From Hyaloscypha bicolor E (lineage: Eukaryota; Ascomycota; Leotiomycetes; Helotiales; Hyaloscyphaceae), in NCBI RefSeq assembly GCF_002865645.1, contig NW_020194563.1:454152-518151 (forward strand): DNA of 64,000 nucleotides, read 5' to 3'. The notes below the pieces were generated by a model. It had not been told where the DNA came from. It saw only the letters and a list, made by a program, of their open reading frames with translations, and searched no databases. Positions 10,691 to 22,383 of this stretch are shown here, in pieces. How positions within the stretch are numbered: the first letter of the stretch is position 1; every line of letters starts with the position of its first letter. Position numbers and translations under genes: made by a program.

Positions 10691-13600
10691 CTATTAATTA
10701 CTACTCGAAGCCAGGAAGGCGGTAGAGTATAACCCGCTTCATGTGATAAAGAGACCCTACTATAGACTGCTTTATTAAAAAAGAAGCAGATATAACCCCA
10801 GCTACTATTCCTCCTCTAGTAATATCGGAATAAAATACCCAGGCGAACTACAAACTGCTATAAGTATTAAGAACTCGATCTGCTTTAAATCTAGTTAAGC
10901 CCCTCTAGTACTGAAACGGAAGAAATATTAAATAACCCTAACCCAGAAACCCTTTCTAATCTCGAAACCTTAGAAAAAGAGAACAAGTACTCTTATTTTG
11001 CCCTCTATTACTTCTAGTCCTCCTATAGTTTATAGTATTTAGGTAATAATAACCTACTTCCTTACTTTTAGCCTCTAGTCCTATATAGGTATTAAAAAGC
11101 TTCTCTAGAGCTTTACTACTTTCTATTATTCCTAGACTAGCCTCGGAATAATATCTTAGTATAAACTTATTATTCTCTATTAGATAACCTAAATTATATA
11201 TAGTATTTACTAATATAGTAATAATAGATAAGTCTAACTCAATAACTAGTTAAGACCGAGACTTATTTTACAAGAATATATATAAGATAATATATTCTAA
11301 GGCAAGCTATAAAAGAAATATAGCTTTTATTATTACTATAAATAATAAGATTAAAAATAAAGAATTCTTATATTTATAGACTTTATTCTAGAATAATAAT
11401 ATTCGAGATAGCTATATTATATTTATTCTTATAAATAATTAAAAGAAAGCCAAGCTATACTAACTTACTATAATAATTATATATATCTAAAACTTATTAG
11501 CCTTATTACTAGTATTATTTGCGAGATTTCTAATATAATTCCGAGATAGCCTTATTAAGCTTAATAATAATAATAGTAAGTTTAGTAAATATAAATAGAA
11601 TTTTACTAGAATAAACTAATATACTAATAAATAATATAGTATTACTAAAATAATAGAGGAAATTCTTTATTTATTTAGCTCTCTAGATAATAATAAATTA
11701 TATAAATAATATAAGAATATTTATAAAGCTATTTCTTCTTGTAATAATAAGTCTAGATATAATAAAAGTAATTAGTAAGATATTTTAAGATTATATTCTT
11801 GAAATCGGAATTTTAGATACTTATAATATTACTAAAATATTTCTTTATTAGAATCTAGCTTTAATAAGAATAATAATTATTACTAATATTATAAATATAA
11901 TTAATCTTTCTAAAAATAGTAAAAGAATAGCTATTATTATAGAGGCTATTATAGTAATTATAAATAATCTAAGAATAAGAAATATATTTCCTTATTTATT
12001 TTAATAAAAATTAAACTCTAAACTTTAGAAATCTAATTTAGTAAATTACTTATTATACTCATAATATTATATATTAATTAGCTCGAGTACCTAGTAAATA
12101 TATATAAAAAAAATACTATTTTAGTAGTATTTTCTCTAGCTATAATTAGAGATATCTAGATTTAGTTTAATTACTTATTTACTTATATATATAAGAATAT
12201 AAATAAGTCCCTAAATAAATATATAAACTAATTATAAGCTCGATTTTAAGCTAATACTTTACTTATTCTAAAAAAAGTAAATAGATTAATATATTTCTTT
12301 AAGAATAAATTAAAACTTAATATTTACTAATATATTACTAAGAAAATATAGCTATATAATAAAGTAAGAGAAATAAATAAGTATTTAATTATTAGATATT
12401 TATATAATAGCCTTAATCTTATCTTAGCTATTATTATTTAGTTCTCTAATTTCTGGAATATCCTAGTAAAGTTTAATATAAAGATTTATAATATAGAACT
12501 TTTTATAAGAATATAATACTATTAAATTAAGGATATATTAAAGATATATAATTACTAATCTTAGACTTAATTTAACTTTAGAAATAATTAATTTACTTTT
12601 TTTATAAACCCGCTTTTATATTAAATACTATTTAAGATAGCTTAATAGCTTCTAGCTTCTAAAGCTAGATATTAGACTAATTAGTATATTATATAAGAAT
12701 AATAAAAGCCTTTCCTAGCTCTAGATATTACTTAATTCTTATTTATAAGTATACTAGATTATCTAAAGAAAGAGCTATATTTATATATCTATTATAGTAA
12801 TTCTTTATATATTAATCCTTAATACTTTTTATATAAGTAGAAATTAGAGGCTTATTAAAGTAATATAGTAGTTATACTAAATAACTATATTATATAAATA
12901 TATTTCGCAAATAACTTTAAAGCCTCTAAACTAATAATTACTATTAATAAGGATCTATACTAAAAGTACCTTAATATATAAGGAAATAAAGTATATTATT
13001 ATATGTATTTTATAAAAAACATATTTGAGCCTATTATTCCGGAATCTAAGCTTAAGAATACGAGAAATAAGATATATAATTACTAGGAAATAATATCTCG
13101 CGAGAAGTTTTAGTTAATATAATCTCTAATATTACTATATTTCCCGAATTTATTAAAAGAAAATTATTTTATATTTCTATTTATATATTTATTTTTATAT
13201 TTAGTTAGAAATATAAAATAATCTTAAATATAAAAGTAACTTTATATAATAAAAAGCTATAGCCCAAATTATTTTATTTTAATATAAGTATATTATTAAT
13301 ACTTATTTCTCGAGTAATTCTTTATTATTTCTTTTCTAATATTTTTATTCTTATTACTATATTATTTATAGGCCTATTAAGTATTAGGCCCGAACTAGAA
13401 ATATAATACTTTATTATATTTTCTTTCTTTTTTAGAATAATAAAAAATAAATATATCTATTTTAAGAAAGAAATCTATATTATTAATACCTTATTTTATA
13501 GTATATTTCTAAATATAATATTCCTAAAAAAGTATAAGATAAATCTTTATTAGGCCATAATACTATTAAAGTCTAATATTCTTATTTATTAAAATAAGAA

Positions 13601-14279
13601 AATATATATTTATATTAGAAATAATAACTTTAAGCTTTATAAGACATAAATAAATATCTATATACTAGAGATATAGATTATATCTTCTAGCTATAGTATT
13701 AATCTAAAAGTATATTACTAGTAATTTCCCTAGTTAATATTAGGATATCTAGTATACCTAAACTTTATTATAATTAACCTAGTAATTTGCAAATTTGGGT
13801 TATTAATTAATATAATTATTAATAATAATAAAAAAGTAATTCTATTTATAAATTTTAGTAAAGCCCTTATTTAAATCCAGAAAAATATATTTCTCGAAAC
13901 TTTTTAAGCTTATATATCTCTTTCAAAAATAGTTAAAAGCTTCCTTAATATTATAAATATTTTATAGGAACTGCCTCTAATTACTTCTAATAATCCTAAA
14001 GAGAAATATTTATTAGGGTATCTATTTCTTATTAATTTTCTAAAGAACCTAAAAATAGACTTTAAGAAAGTAAATATATTAGATTATTAGGGAAAAGAGT
14101 TTACTAGTAAGATCTGAGCTATTATTATAAAATATATAAATCTTTTTTATAAAAAGCTAGGCTATTTTAATAATAAGATTATAATATCTATTTTCTTTAA
14201 AAATAGTACTTTTATTAATAATCTTAAATAAACCTCATATAATTTATTTTTAAAAGATTATTAAGCTATAAATAAAATC
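10691..14279 (+). pseudogene. gag and protease region of the chromovirus, RIPped beyond recognition
   Basis: AT-rich sequence in the position expected for gag and protease. CA and TG are nearly absent. Scattered lysine- and asparagine-rich stretches remain but neither a zinc knuckle nor a protease motif could be read with certainty. Assignment rests on position between the leader and the reverse transcriptase. Confidence 0.5.
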
Positions 14280-15750
14280 CTTAATTTCTTAAAAGCCGCC
14301 GGTATTATTAAAAATATATTATTAAGAGAATTTAGTCTAGTAATATCTCTTATATTTATTATCTAAAGAAATAGTAAGGCTAAAGTTATAGTAAATCTTT
14401 ATAAAATAAATACTAAACTTTACCTAGATATATATTCTTTACTTAAATAGGAAGATATTTTCGTATAAATAAGTAATACTATTATATTCTTAATCTTAAA
14501 TATAATTAAAAGCTTTTTCTAATAGCTTTTATAACCTAAAGATAAATAAAAAACTTCTTTTATAATATCTTATAAAAGTCTAGAAAGAATAATAAAAAGT
14601 ACTATAGGCCTTTCTATATTACTAGTATTTTTTTAATATTAAATAAAAAAGATTTTTGGCTTATTCTTATAAAAGTTTATTCTAGTCTATATTAATAATA
14701 TTATTATTTTCTCTAAATTAATTAAAAGTTATATTAATTACTTATATATAACTTTTTACTTATTATAAAACTTTAGTATTACTTTTTTTCTTTAGAAATA
14801 TTACTTTACTTAACTAGATCTTAATATTCTAGAATATTATATTTCTAGGTATAGCCTAGCTATAATAGAAAAGAAAATTAAAGTAATTAAAACTCTAGAA
14901 TTTCCTAAAACCCTATATTACCTAGAATTTGCTTTAGGCTTCTTTAGATATTATTATAAGTATATTAGTTATTATATAAGAATATCCTAATTATTATAAA
15001 AGCTTAAAATAACGGGATTTAAAGAAGCTCTAATTAAAAAGAAGCTATGGAAAGTATTTATAAAGAAGTTATTACTTAATAAAAGCTTAATTCCCGAAAA
15101 TTACCTAAAAGTATTTAAAGATTTAAAAAATACTATATATTTTACTTTATTTCTAGTATTTCCTAACTTTAATATAAATGCTTTACTATTTATATTTTAT
15201 ATTAATAAGAATAAAGAAAAAGAAATTAAAGTTACTTTTTATTAAGTAGAACTAGATAAAAAGAAAAAACTAATACTTTTCTTATCCTAATAGCTTATAC
15301 TAGGCGAACTTAATTACTAGTTATTAAAGCTAGAAATAATAAGTCTAGTTTAGGCTCTCGAAAAGCTTCCCTAATACCTTAACTATAGTAAATTTATTAT
15401 ATTTCTAGTAAGAATTATAAGAATACTAATATTTTATTAAGGCTCTTTACTAAAAAGTCCCCGAATTTCACTATAATATTTAAGAATAGCTCTCTTTATA
15501 TTAATTTAATATATGTTTTCCTAGTAAATATTACTAAAACGAGTATTATACTTATAATACTATATTTTTATAAAGATATAATTTAGTTTATAATAAGAAA
15601 TCTTTTTTTAGATAAGTATTTTAGTAAAGTCTATTAGTAATTATTTAAGTTAGTATAAGATTTTTAAGATAATAATAATAGTTCTATTATAATCCTAAAA
15701 TAATTTTATATTAATTAAAAAATATATCTTTTATATTTCCGTAAAAAGAA
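14280..15750 (+). pseudogene. reverse transcriptase and RNase H of the chromovirus
   Basis: The reverse transcriptase core is readable through stops. The active site at about 14686-14715 reads VYINNIIIFSKL where VYIDDIIIFSK is expected, so both aspartates have become asparagine by G-to-A changes. Downstream, at about 14880-14970, KTLYYLEFALGFFRYYYKYI matches the end of the Ty3/gypsy RT region. RNase H-like text follows from about 15160 (INALLFIFYINKNKEKEI). The copy is inactive. Confidence 0.8.
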
Positions 15751-15899
15751 ATATAAGAGACTATATATTTCCTTCCTAAATTATTAGTAAGTTTTTAAGA
15801 TAGCTTATAATAGAAAAGCTTATTAAGATATATAGAAGATATATAACTTCCTAAAAAACTATATCTTTTTCCCGAAACTAAAAATTATATTATATAAAT

Positions 15900-16880
15900 A
15901 TATAATAAAGTACCCGTTATATCTAGCTAGTAAACTAAGCTATTAGTAATCTTAGGGCTTATTATAACTTATTTGGAGCCCGGATAATTCTTTATTAATA
16001 ATTTGCCTTAACTTTATTCTTGGCTTACTTATATTTAAATAAGAAAATAATACTATTTTTATAGTTATAAATAAAGCCTTAAAATTTATACTTCTATTAT
16101 CTAGTAAGAATATATTTATTATAAAAGACTAGGCAAATATTTATTATTATATTATTTATATAATCTAAGAATTTTCTAATTAAATTATATTAGATTAAGA
16201 CTTAAAGTTCTTTTTAGGTTTCTGGATATAGCTATTCTAATAAATATAAACCCGTTTTATAATAATTATAACTTATTATTAAGTAATAAATAATTAAATA
16301 AAACAAATAAACTAAACTATAAAATATGTTTTATAATATGAAATTAGTATATTTTATAATTAAAATAGCTAGGAAAATCTCTTTTTATATATTTAATTCT
16401 ATCTTAATACTTTAACTAATATAGTAACTAGAATTACTTTTTATACTTATTTATATAAAAGAAAGCCCAAATTAGAACTTAATTCCAAACCTAATATTAA
16501 AGCTACTAATTCTGACTTTAATTATATTAAGGAAAGAAAAGACCTATAATATTAAGCTAAGAATATAATTACTTTATTATAAGCTAAAATAAAAATATAA
16601 TATAATAATTATTACTATTATCCTAAATTTAAAGACTAGATATATCTTTATTTTACTAAGAAAAATATAAATAGCTACTATTTATAAAACTAAATAAAGA
16701 TCTCTTATAATAAGATTAGTTCTCTTAAAATTATATTTATAAAAGGCCTTTTTATATATGAATTATAGCTTCCCGAATAGCTAATAGATATATATCTAGT
16801 TATTTTAGTCAAGTATCTCGAGCTAGCTAAAACTCTAAAGTTTGACTTATATTAATAAAAGCTACCTAAATTAGAATATT
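15900..16880 (+). pseudogene. integrase of the chromovirus
   Basis: The core is recognisable in one frame: NFILGLLIFK-stop-ENNTIFIVINKALKF at about 16010-16095, then IILD-stop-DLKFFLGFW at about 16186-16225, matching the Ty3/gypsy integrase blocks around the second catalytic aspartate. Stops replace Q or R codons as expected from C-to-T changes. It integrates cDNA in active relatives; here it is dead. Confidence 0.8.
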
Positions 16881-17080
16881 TTAAAATTAGTAATATTAAA
16901 AAATATATTATTAAGAAAATTATTAATAAAAAGCTATATAATATAGCTAGCTAATAAACCCATTAAGTCTATTATAAAATTAAATAGCTAGGCTATAATA
17001 AAACTAGCTAGTTATTCTAATCCTAATTAATAATAAATATTTCTAAACTTATTTAAGCTTTTAAATAAGATAAGTATTAG
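16881..17080 (+). pseudogene. chromodomain at the integrase C-terminus
   Basis: The frame reads KKLYNIAS, then HQVYYKIK-stop-LGYNKTS-stop, closely following the chromodomain core VYYKVKWLGY(D/E)ETSWE, with stops at the two tryptophan positions (TGG to TAG). Chromodomains direct chromoviruses to heterochromatin marks such as H3K9me. This places the element in the chromovirus clade. Confidence 0.75.
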
Positions 17081-20000
17081 ATTTATTATATAGAACCCAA
17101 GTTAGGCTATATAAATATGCTTATTATTATAACTCATATACTAAAATTTATTTTTCTTTATTTACTATAATTTATTTATAATTACTATATTTATTCTTTA
17201 TTATTAGTATTTTATATTTACTTATATTATCTTACTTTTATATTCTGGTCTAAAAATTTTTTATTATAACTATAACCGTAATTTTAAGAAGCTGTCCTTA
17301 ATCTTATTTAATTCTTCTATTTTAATCTCCTTATATTAATTATTTCGTATTATAATATTTTTCTTAAAACCTATATACTATTATCTCTAGTTAGGTAATA
17401 ACTAAAATATTATCTAATAATTCTCATAATAAATTTGCTTTACTAATTAATCCTAAAAACTTTTATAATAATATTATAGCTATTAATAAAGATTACTTTT
17501 AATATATAAATTATTTTCTAAGTAATAAATATATAAATTATTTCCTAAATAATAAATAAGAAATAAAAGATATTACCAGAAATAATAAATTTAAAGCTAA
17601 AGCTAGAGATAATAATCTTAAAAATAAAGCTAAAGCTAAAATAGCTCTAGTATAAGATATTAAGAATAATATATTTACTAGTATTATTTTTACTTAAGAT
17701 ATCTTTATTTTATAAAAGGCTATCTTTATTACTAAGAGTATCTAATTTAATAATAATTTTACTAGTAATAATACTATTAAAGCTATCTTAATATTTTATT
17801 ATTCTAAAAAGTAATAATCTTTAATTATTTTTTATATTATATTCTCGTATTATAAGCTCTAAAATAATTCTAAGAACTTAGCTATTTATAGTATCTGAAT
17901 TATCTTTATAGTTCTAGCTATTATTAGTATTACTTATAGTAAGCTCCTAAATAATACTATTTTCTTTCTTAATAAATATAGTCTATAATCCGGATAAGAT
18001 TTCTAATTAGATAATAGTTTTTTATATAAATTAGTATTACTTAAAATTAAACTTATAAAGGCCCTTATTTTAGAAGGCAAGATTCTTATTCTAGTAATAA
18101 AGAAGCTTAATAATAAAGCCGTAAAGCTAATAAGTAATCTCTGTAATATTAGTACTAATATATTCTTTAGCTTTAATATTATTATTTATTATTCTAATAA
18201 CTTTATTACTAAGTTATATTAAATTTTCTAATAATAATTTATAATTAAAAGCCATAATAATTCCGTACTTACTTAAATTAAAAACTCTCTAATTATTATA
18301 GCTCTTATAATAAGTAATATTATAAATATAAGAAATAGACCTAATGTTTTTTTTAATATACTAAAATAGTATTCTGAAATAAGATATTATATTAAATTCC
18401 TATTATTTATAATACTATTTTTAAAAATAAATACTAAGAATTATTTCTTAATAAGTTAATAGTAGAATTCTTTATAATATAAATTATTAAGGCTCCTAAT
18501 ACCCGTAATATTAATAATACTAGTTAAGAGAAATATATTAAGATAATTACTCGAGTTTATTTTACTTTCCTAAAGTTCCTTAACCTTAATATATTATATC
18601 TAATAACTAATATATACTTAAAAGTTTATCTTATTATTTTAGAACCCGAAAGTTAAGTAGCTGCTCCTAAAAACCAAGTAATAGTTCCTAAAAACCTAGT
18701 AATTACTTCTAAAAATCAAGTAGTAGCTTTTAAGAACCTAGTAATTATTTCTAAAAACTAAGTAATTATTTCTAGAAACTAAGACTAGGTTAAAGTTTAA
18801 GGTAATACTATAAATAAAGAAGCTTATAATCCTAATAATAAGCTTAGTAATAAAGATAAGTATAATATCTTTAATAATAAAAATAAAGACTTAAATAGTA
18901 ACTAAGATATTTATACTTAAACTATATCTATTATTAAACTAACTAATATTACTTTTTCTGGCTATATTACTATTATACTAGAGTATTATTATATCCCTAA
19001 TTAGACTAGTTCACGTTAAAATTACTCTTTTATTAATACTTTTTTAGATATTATTAATTATTACTTATATAATATTATATAAGCTTTAAGTAATATTATT
19101 CTAGAAAGTTTTTAAATTAAGGTTAAGATCTTTATAGTTTATAGTAAGTAAAGTCTTAAGAATATGGTTTAATACTATAATATTCTTTAGTAAAGTAATA
19201 ATTTATAATTAGTTCGTATTTATTAAACCTTACTTTATTATAATATTATATTTTCTTTATATTATTATATTAATATTCTTAGCTTAATAGGCCCTATAAA
19301 TCTTTATTATAAGTTTAATAGCACTTAAGTATAATAATATAATAGCCTTTCTAATTACCTCAAGTACTTTTTTTTATATAGTTTTTTTAGTACTAGAAAG
19401 ACTCATATTTATATTAGACTTATATATGAGATTATAGTAAAGCCTAGTATAAAGTAGTAAGTACTATATATTATTAAAACTAATTAGGTAATTAATAAAG
19501 TTATAGTATATACTCTTAATATTTTTTAGGCTAGTAAGATTAATAAGAAAATTATTTATCTTTATTTATTACTAGGTAAAAAGTCTATTATATATCTAAT
19601 ATATAACTAGTAAAAGAAACCTTAATAATATTACTTTAAAATAGATACTATTCTAGAAAAGATAGCCCTTATTAGTTATCTTAATAACTTAAGTAAGAAA
19701 TATAAGGCTTTTTAAGAATATAGTAATTTATAATATATTCTTATAAATATATTTCTAGCTAGTATTATATACTAAAAGTTATAATTTATAACTATTCCTA
19801 ACTAGTATAATCTTTATATAATACTTTTAGAATATAATTCTAATAGCTATTATAGTACTAATATAATTACTTATACCCAAATTAAGTTTGCCTTAAATAG
19901 TCTAATTACTAAAACTATTTAAGAATAGGATATTATTATTTATATCCTAGTAATAGTAATAAAAGTTAATCTTATTATAAACTTTAAGCTAATTATTATA

Positions 20001-21489
20001 TTTCTTAATAAAGCTAGCCGAGTTCTAGAAACTAAGTCCTTAATTATTATAAGTATATTTCCGGAAACTAAGATCTATTTCCGAGTTAGTAACTACTTAT
20101 AAATTAGTTTATATTATATATTCGAAAAACGCGAGAAGAATATTATTTCTTTCCTTAATCTATTCTTATTATAATATAAAATATTAGAGTTTAAATAATT
20201 TATTTATAATAATATTAAATATATTTTTCTTATAGTCTAATATAAATATAAGAAAAAGATTAGTAATTTTATTTCTAATATCTTTTACTATAGTAAAGTC
20301 AAGATAGCTTTATCTAGTATTATTGAAATAAAGGAAATTAAACTTATTTATAATTTTATTTTTACTAAGATTAGTATTATAGTTTCTACTAATTAATATA
20401 TGAAATTTATTAGCTAATCTTACTCTAGAAAAAAGAATAGAAGTACTTTATTTATTAATAATTCCGAAGTTAATATTATTATAAAAGACTTATAACTCAT
20501 ATTTATAGATTCGCTTTTTAGAAATAAGAAAATAATAGTTCTTAGCTTTTATAAAAAATAGTTAGCTTAACTTAAAGCTTGTATTACTTATCTCTAATAA
20601 TTCTCTCTAATAAATATTACTATTCTTATAATAACTAGCTACTAAGGTACTAAATTTAATATTATTCTTATTTGCTTTATTAAGACTAGAAATACTATAT
20701 TTATTAATAAGCCATATACTTTATTAGTTATATTTTCTCATATATTTAAGCTACTTAGTATATATTCTAATAAGAACCTTATTACTAATATTACTAAGCT
20801 AAACTTAAATAATATATATATTATTTAATTATTCCATAATTTAGTAAATAAGAATCACGTTATTTAAGTTAATAGTTCCCGTTTTATAACCTATAATAAG
20901 TATAAGAATAAGAGTTATATTACTAAGAATTATATTATATCTTATAGTTATAAGTATTATATTAAAAATAATAATTATATATATTCCCTAAATTATTTTA
21001 CTAAGAAATACTCTTATTATAGTAGACCTTGTAATTATTATTTCCGGAACTAGAACAAGTATTATATTAAATAACTATATCTTACTAAGAATTATTCTTT
21101 TTATAAGAAAGATATTTCTGAGGTTTATTATAGAGAATATAGTATTTTTAGCTATTACTATAAGAATTACTCTCAAGTCATATATTCCCGCTATTATCTT
21201 ATTAGCTATACCCTAATTACTTACCCTTAACCCGTTATTTATACTAAATACAGATTTCTAGGTTACTTATATAAGAAATATACTATAGTTATCTTACGTA
21301 CTCACGTTACTAGTCTCTGCCCGCTTACTAAATGCCAGACTATTTCATTATTTAATACTTCTAATATTTAGCTAGCTACTTGGGATAATGGTATTACTCT
21401 AGCTAATAATCCCGTTAATAATAATATTACTACTAATGCTTCTAATAATTATCTAGTTACTGCCGCCCCTTGGGGACCTGCTCTGACTA
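17081..21489 (+). pseudogene. extra 3' region of the chromovirus, unrecognised reading frame
   Basis: About 4.4 kb lies between the chromodomain and the 3' LTR where known chromoviruses usually have only a short tail. It is decayed but coding-like: a run of seven-residue repeats at 18664-18790, and a Tyr/Asn/Ser-rich C-terminal part from about 20860 ending LVTAAPWGPALTNLGN-stop at 21489. No env-like signal peptide or membrane span was readable. It may be an additional ORF, captured gene sequence, or a second insertion lacking visible borders; an extra ORF is my preferred reading. Confidence 0.5.
18664..18790 (+). repeat. 21-bp tandem repeat coding for heptapeptides
   Basis: About six 21-bp units resembling CTAAAAACCWAGTAATAGTTC follow one another in phase. 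Undoing likely C-to-T changes gives a PKNQV(V/I)(A/V) heptapeptide repeat. It lies in the extra 3' region of the chromovirus. Confidence 0.7.
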
Positions 21490-21597
21490 ATCTTGGTAAT
21501 TAGTAGAATAGATAGGAAAAGGATACTAGTATTATCTTTAAAGATAGCTAGCTACTTGTTTATTGTATTATTTCCGGAGAAACTTTTTCTAAGATCT

Positions 21598-21606
21598 AGG
21601 GGGGCA
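21598..21606 (+). promoter_or_regulatory. polypurine tract of the chromovirus
   Basis: AGGGGGGCA lies directly before the 3' LTR (TGTTG at 21607), the usual position of the plus-strand primer. It confirms plus-strand orientation and the LTR border. Confidence 0.75.
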
Positions 21607-21770
21607 TGTTGTGGCCTGGTACGTAAGGCAACCACGCCAGCTAGAAACCTAGATTAGATCCTCGGGACTCGAGAGCTTCTCTCTGCAGAGTCACCGCAAT
21701 ACCAAATACACACAGAGTACAAGAACCCCGTCGTCCAGACCCCTTCTTTTCCTCTACGTGTCCCATAATA
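21607..21770 (+). repeat. 3' LTR of the chromovirus
   Basis: 164 bp, differing from the 5' LTR at four transition sites. It ends CCATAATA and is followed by the TGCAT duplication (21771-21775), after which helicase coding resumes. Confidence 0.9.
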
Positions 21771-22174
21771 TGCATGCCTCGGCTGGAAGGGTGGAGACAT
21801 GAAGCTTATACTCGCTGGCGATCCCTACCAGCTCTCGCCTTGAAATTAGTGATATTTAGGAGACGGTGGCAAGTAGGACGATGCTAGCAGCGATGGTGGG
21901 GTGTGAAGGTGATATTCAAGTCGATGCCACCATCTGGAAACCAGAGATTGCACGCAAATCCAACGACGGTCCCTCCTTCCATGTCAACAAGCATTTCCAA
22001 GATCTCGAGCTTTTCCGCAAGATAAACGCAGGTTATACCTACCGACTCATTCCGAATGGGCAGCAAGCCCTATTGGCATATCCCGATAACCTCAGCCACA
22101 ACGATCTTCTGCACGAGGAAGATAAAGTCCGAGACCTATGCATCGCAATCGCCAAAATGGAGTTCAGTGCGCGG
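21771..22174 (+). pseudogene. SF1 helicase, middle part between the two transposons
   Basis: Directly after the duplication the frame that ended DA at 10350 continues CLGWKGGDMK, LILAGDPYQLSP, matching motif III (GDxxQLPP) of UPF1/NFX1-like helicases. A second frame (21866-22174) then reads DGPSFHVNKHFQDLELFRKI and HEEDKVRDLCIAIAKMEFSA, ending in the 8-bp hAT duplication GTGCGCGG (22167-22174). The order motif II, insertion, motif III shows that both sides belong to one former gene. Confidence 0.7.
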
Positions 22175-22202
22175 CAGGCTCGGCAACGATTAGCGTTTTG
22201 CA

Positions 22203-22268
22203 CTATCGATAACAATCGATGCCATAATCGTAAGGTATCGATTATATCGATAGTGCAATCGATTGTTT
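22203..22268. promoter_or_regulatory. subterminal ATCGAT cluster, left end of hAT
   Basis: Five ATCGAT sites within 66 bp, mostly as TATCGATA or AATCGAT. The right end has an equivalent cluster. Subterminal repeats of this kind bind hAT transposases; the binding role here is inferred. Confidence 0.6.
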
Positions 22269-22383
22269 AGCGAGCTAATCCCTACATACGTACGATTTTA
22301 TCCCTTTTCTAATTCCAGAAGGTTCAGAAGTTTAGTAAAGTACTATACTATATATAATAAAGGAAAGGCTCTCTGTTATTTAC

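Larger units (their letters stand above)
10351..21770 (+). mobile_element. 11.4-kb Ty3/gypsy chromovirus, RIPped
   Basis: The element is bounded by 164-bp LTRs (10351-10514 and 21607-21770) and by a TGCAT duplication. Pol domains decode on the plus strand through many stops: reverse transcriptase, RNase H, integrase and a chromodomain, in that order, as in Ty3/gypsy chromoviruses. A polypurine tract abuts the 3' LTR. About 4.4 kb of further sequence follows the chromodomain, unusual for the family. The interior from about 10.69 to 21.25 kb is saturated with C-to-T and G-to-A changes, while the LTRs and about 170 bp next to the 5' LTR are not. The element cannot encode functional proteins. Confidence 0.9.

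Noticed and set aside
10691..21250. AT-rich blocks as mitochondrial or centromeric DNA
   Set aside because: Readable RT, integrase and chromodomain text, matching LTRs and the specific loss of CA/TG point to RIPped transposons.
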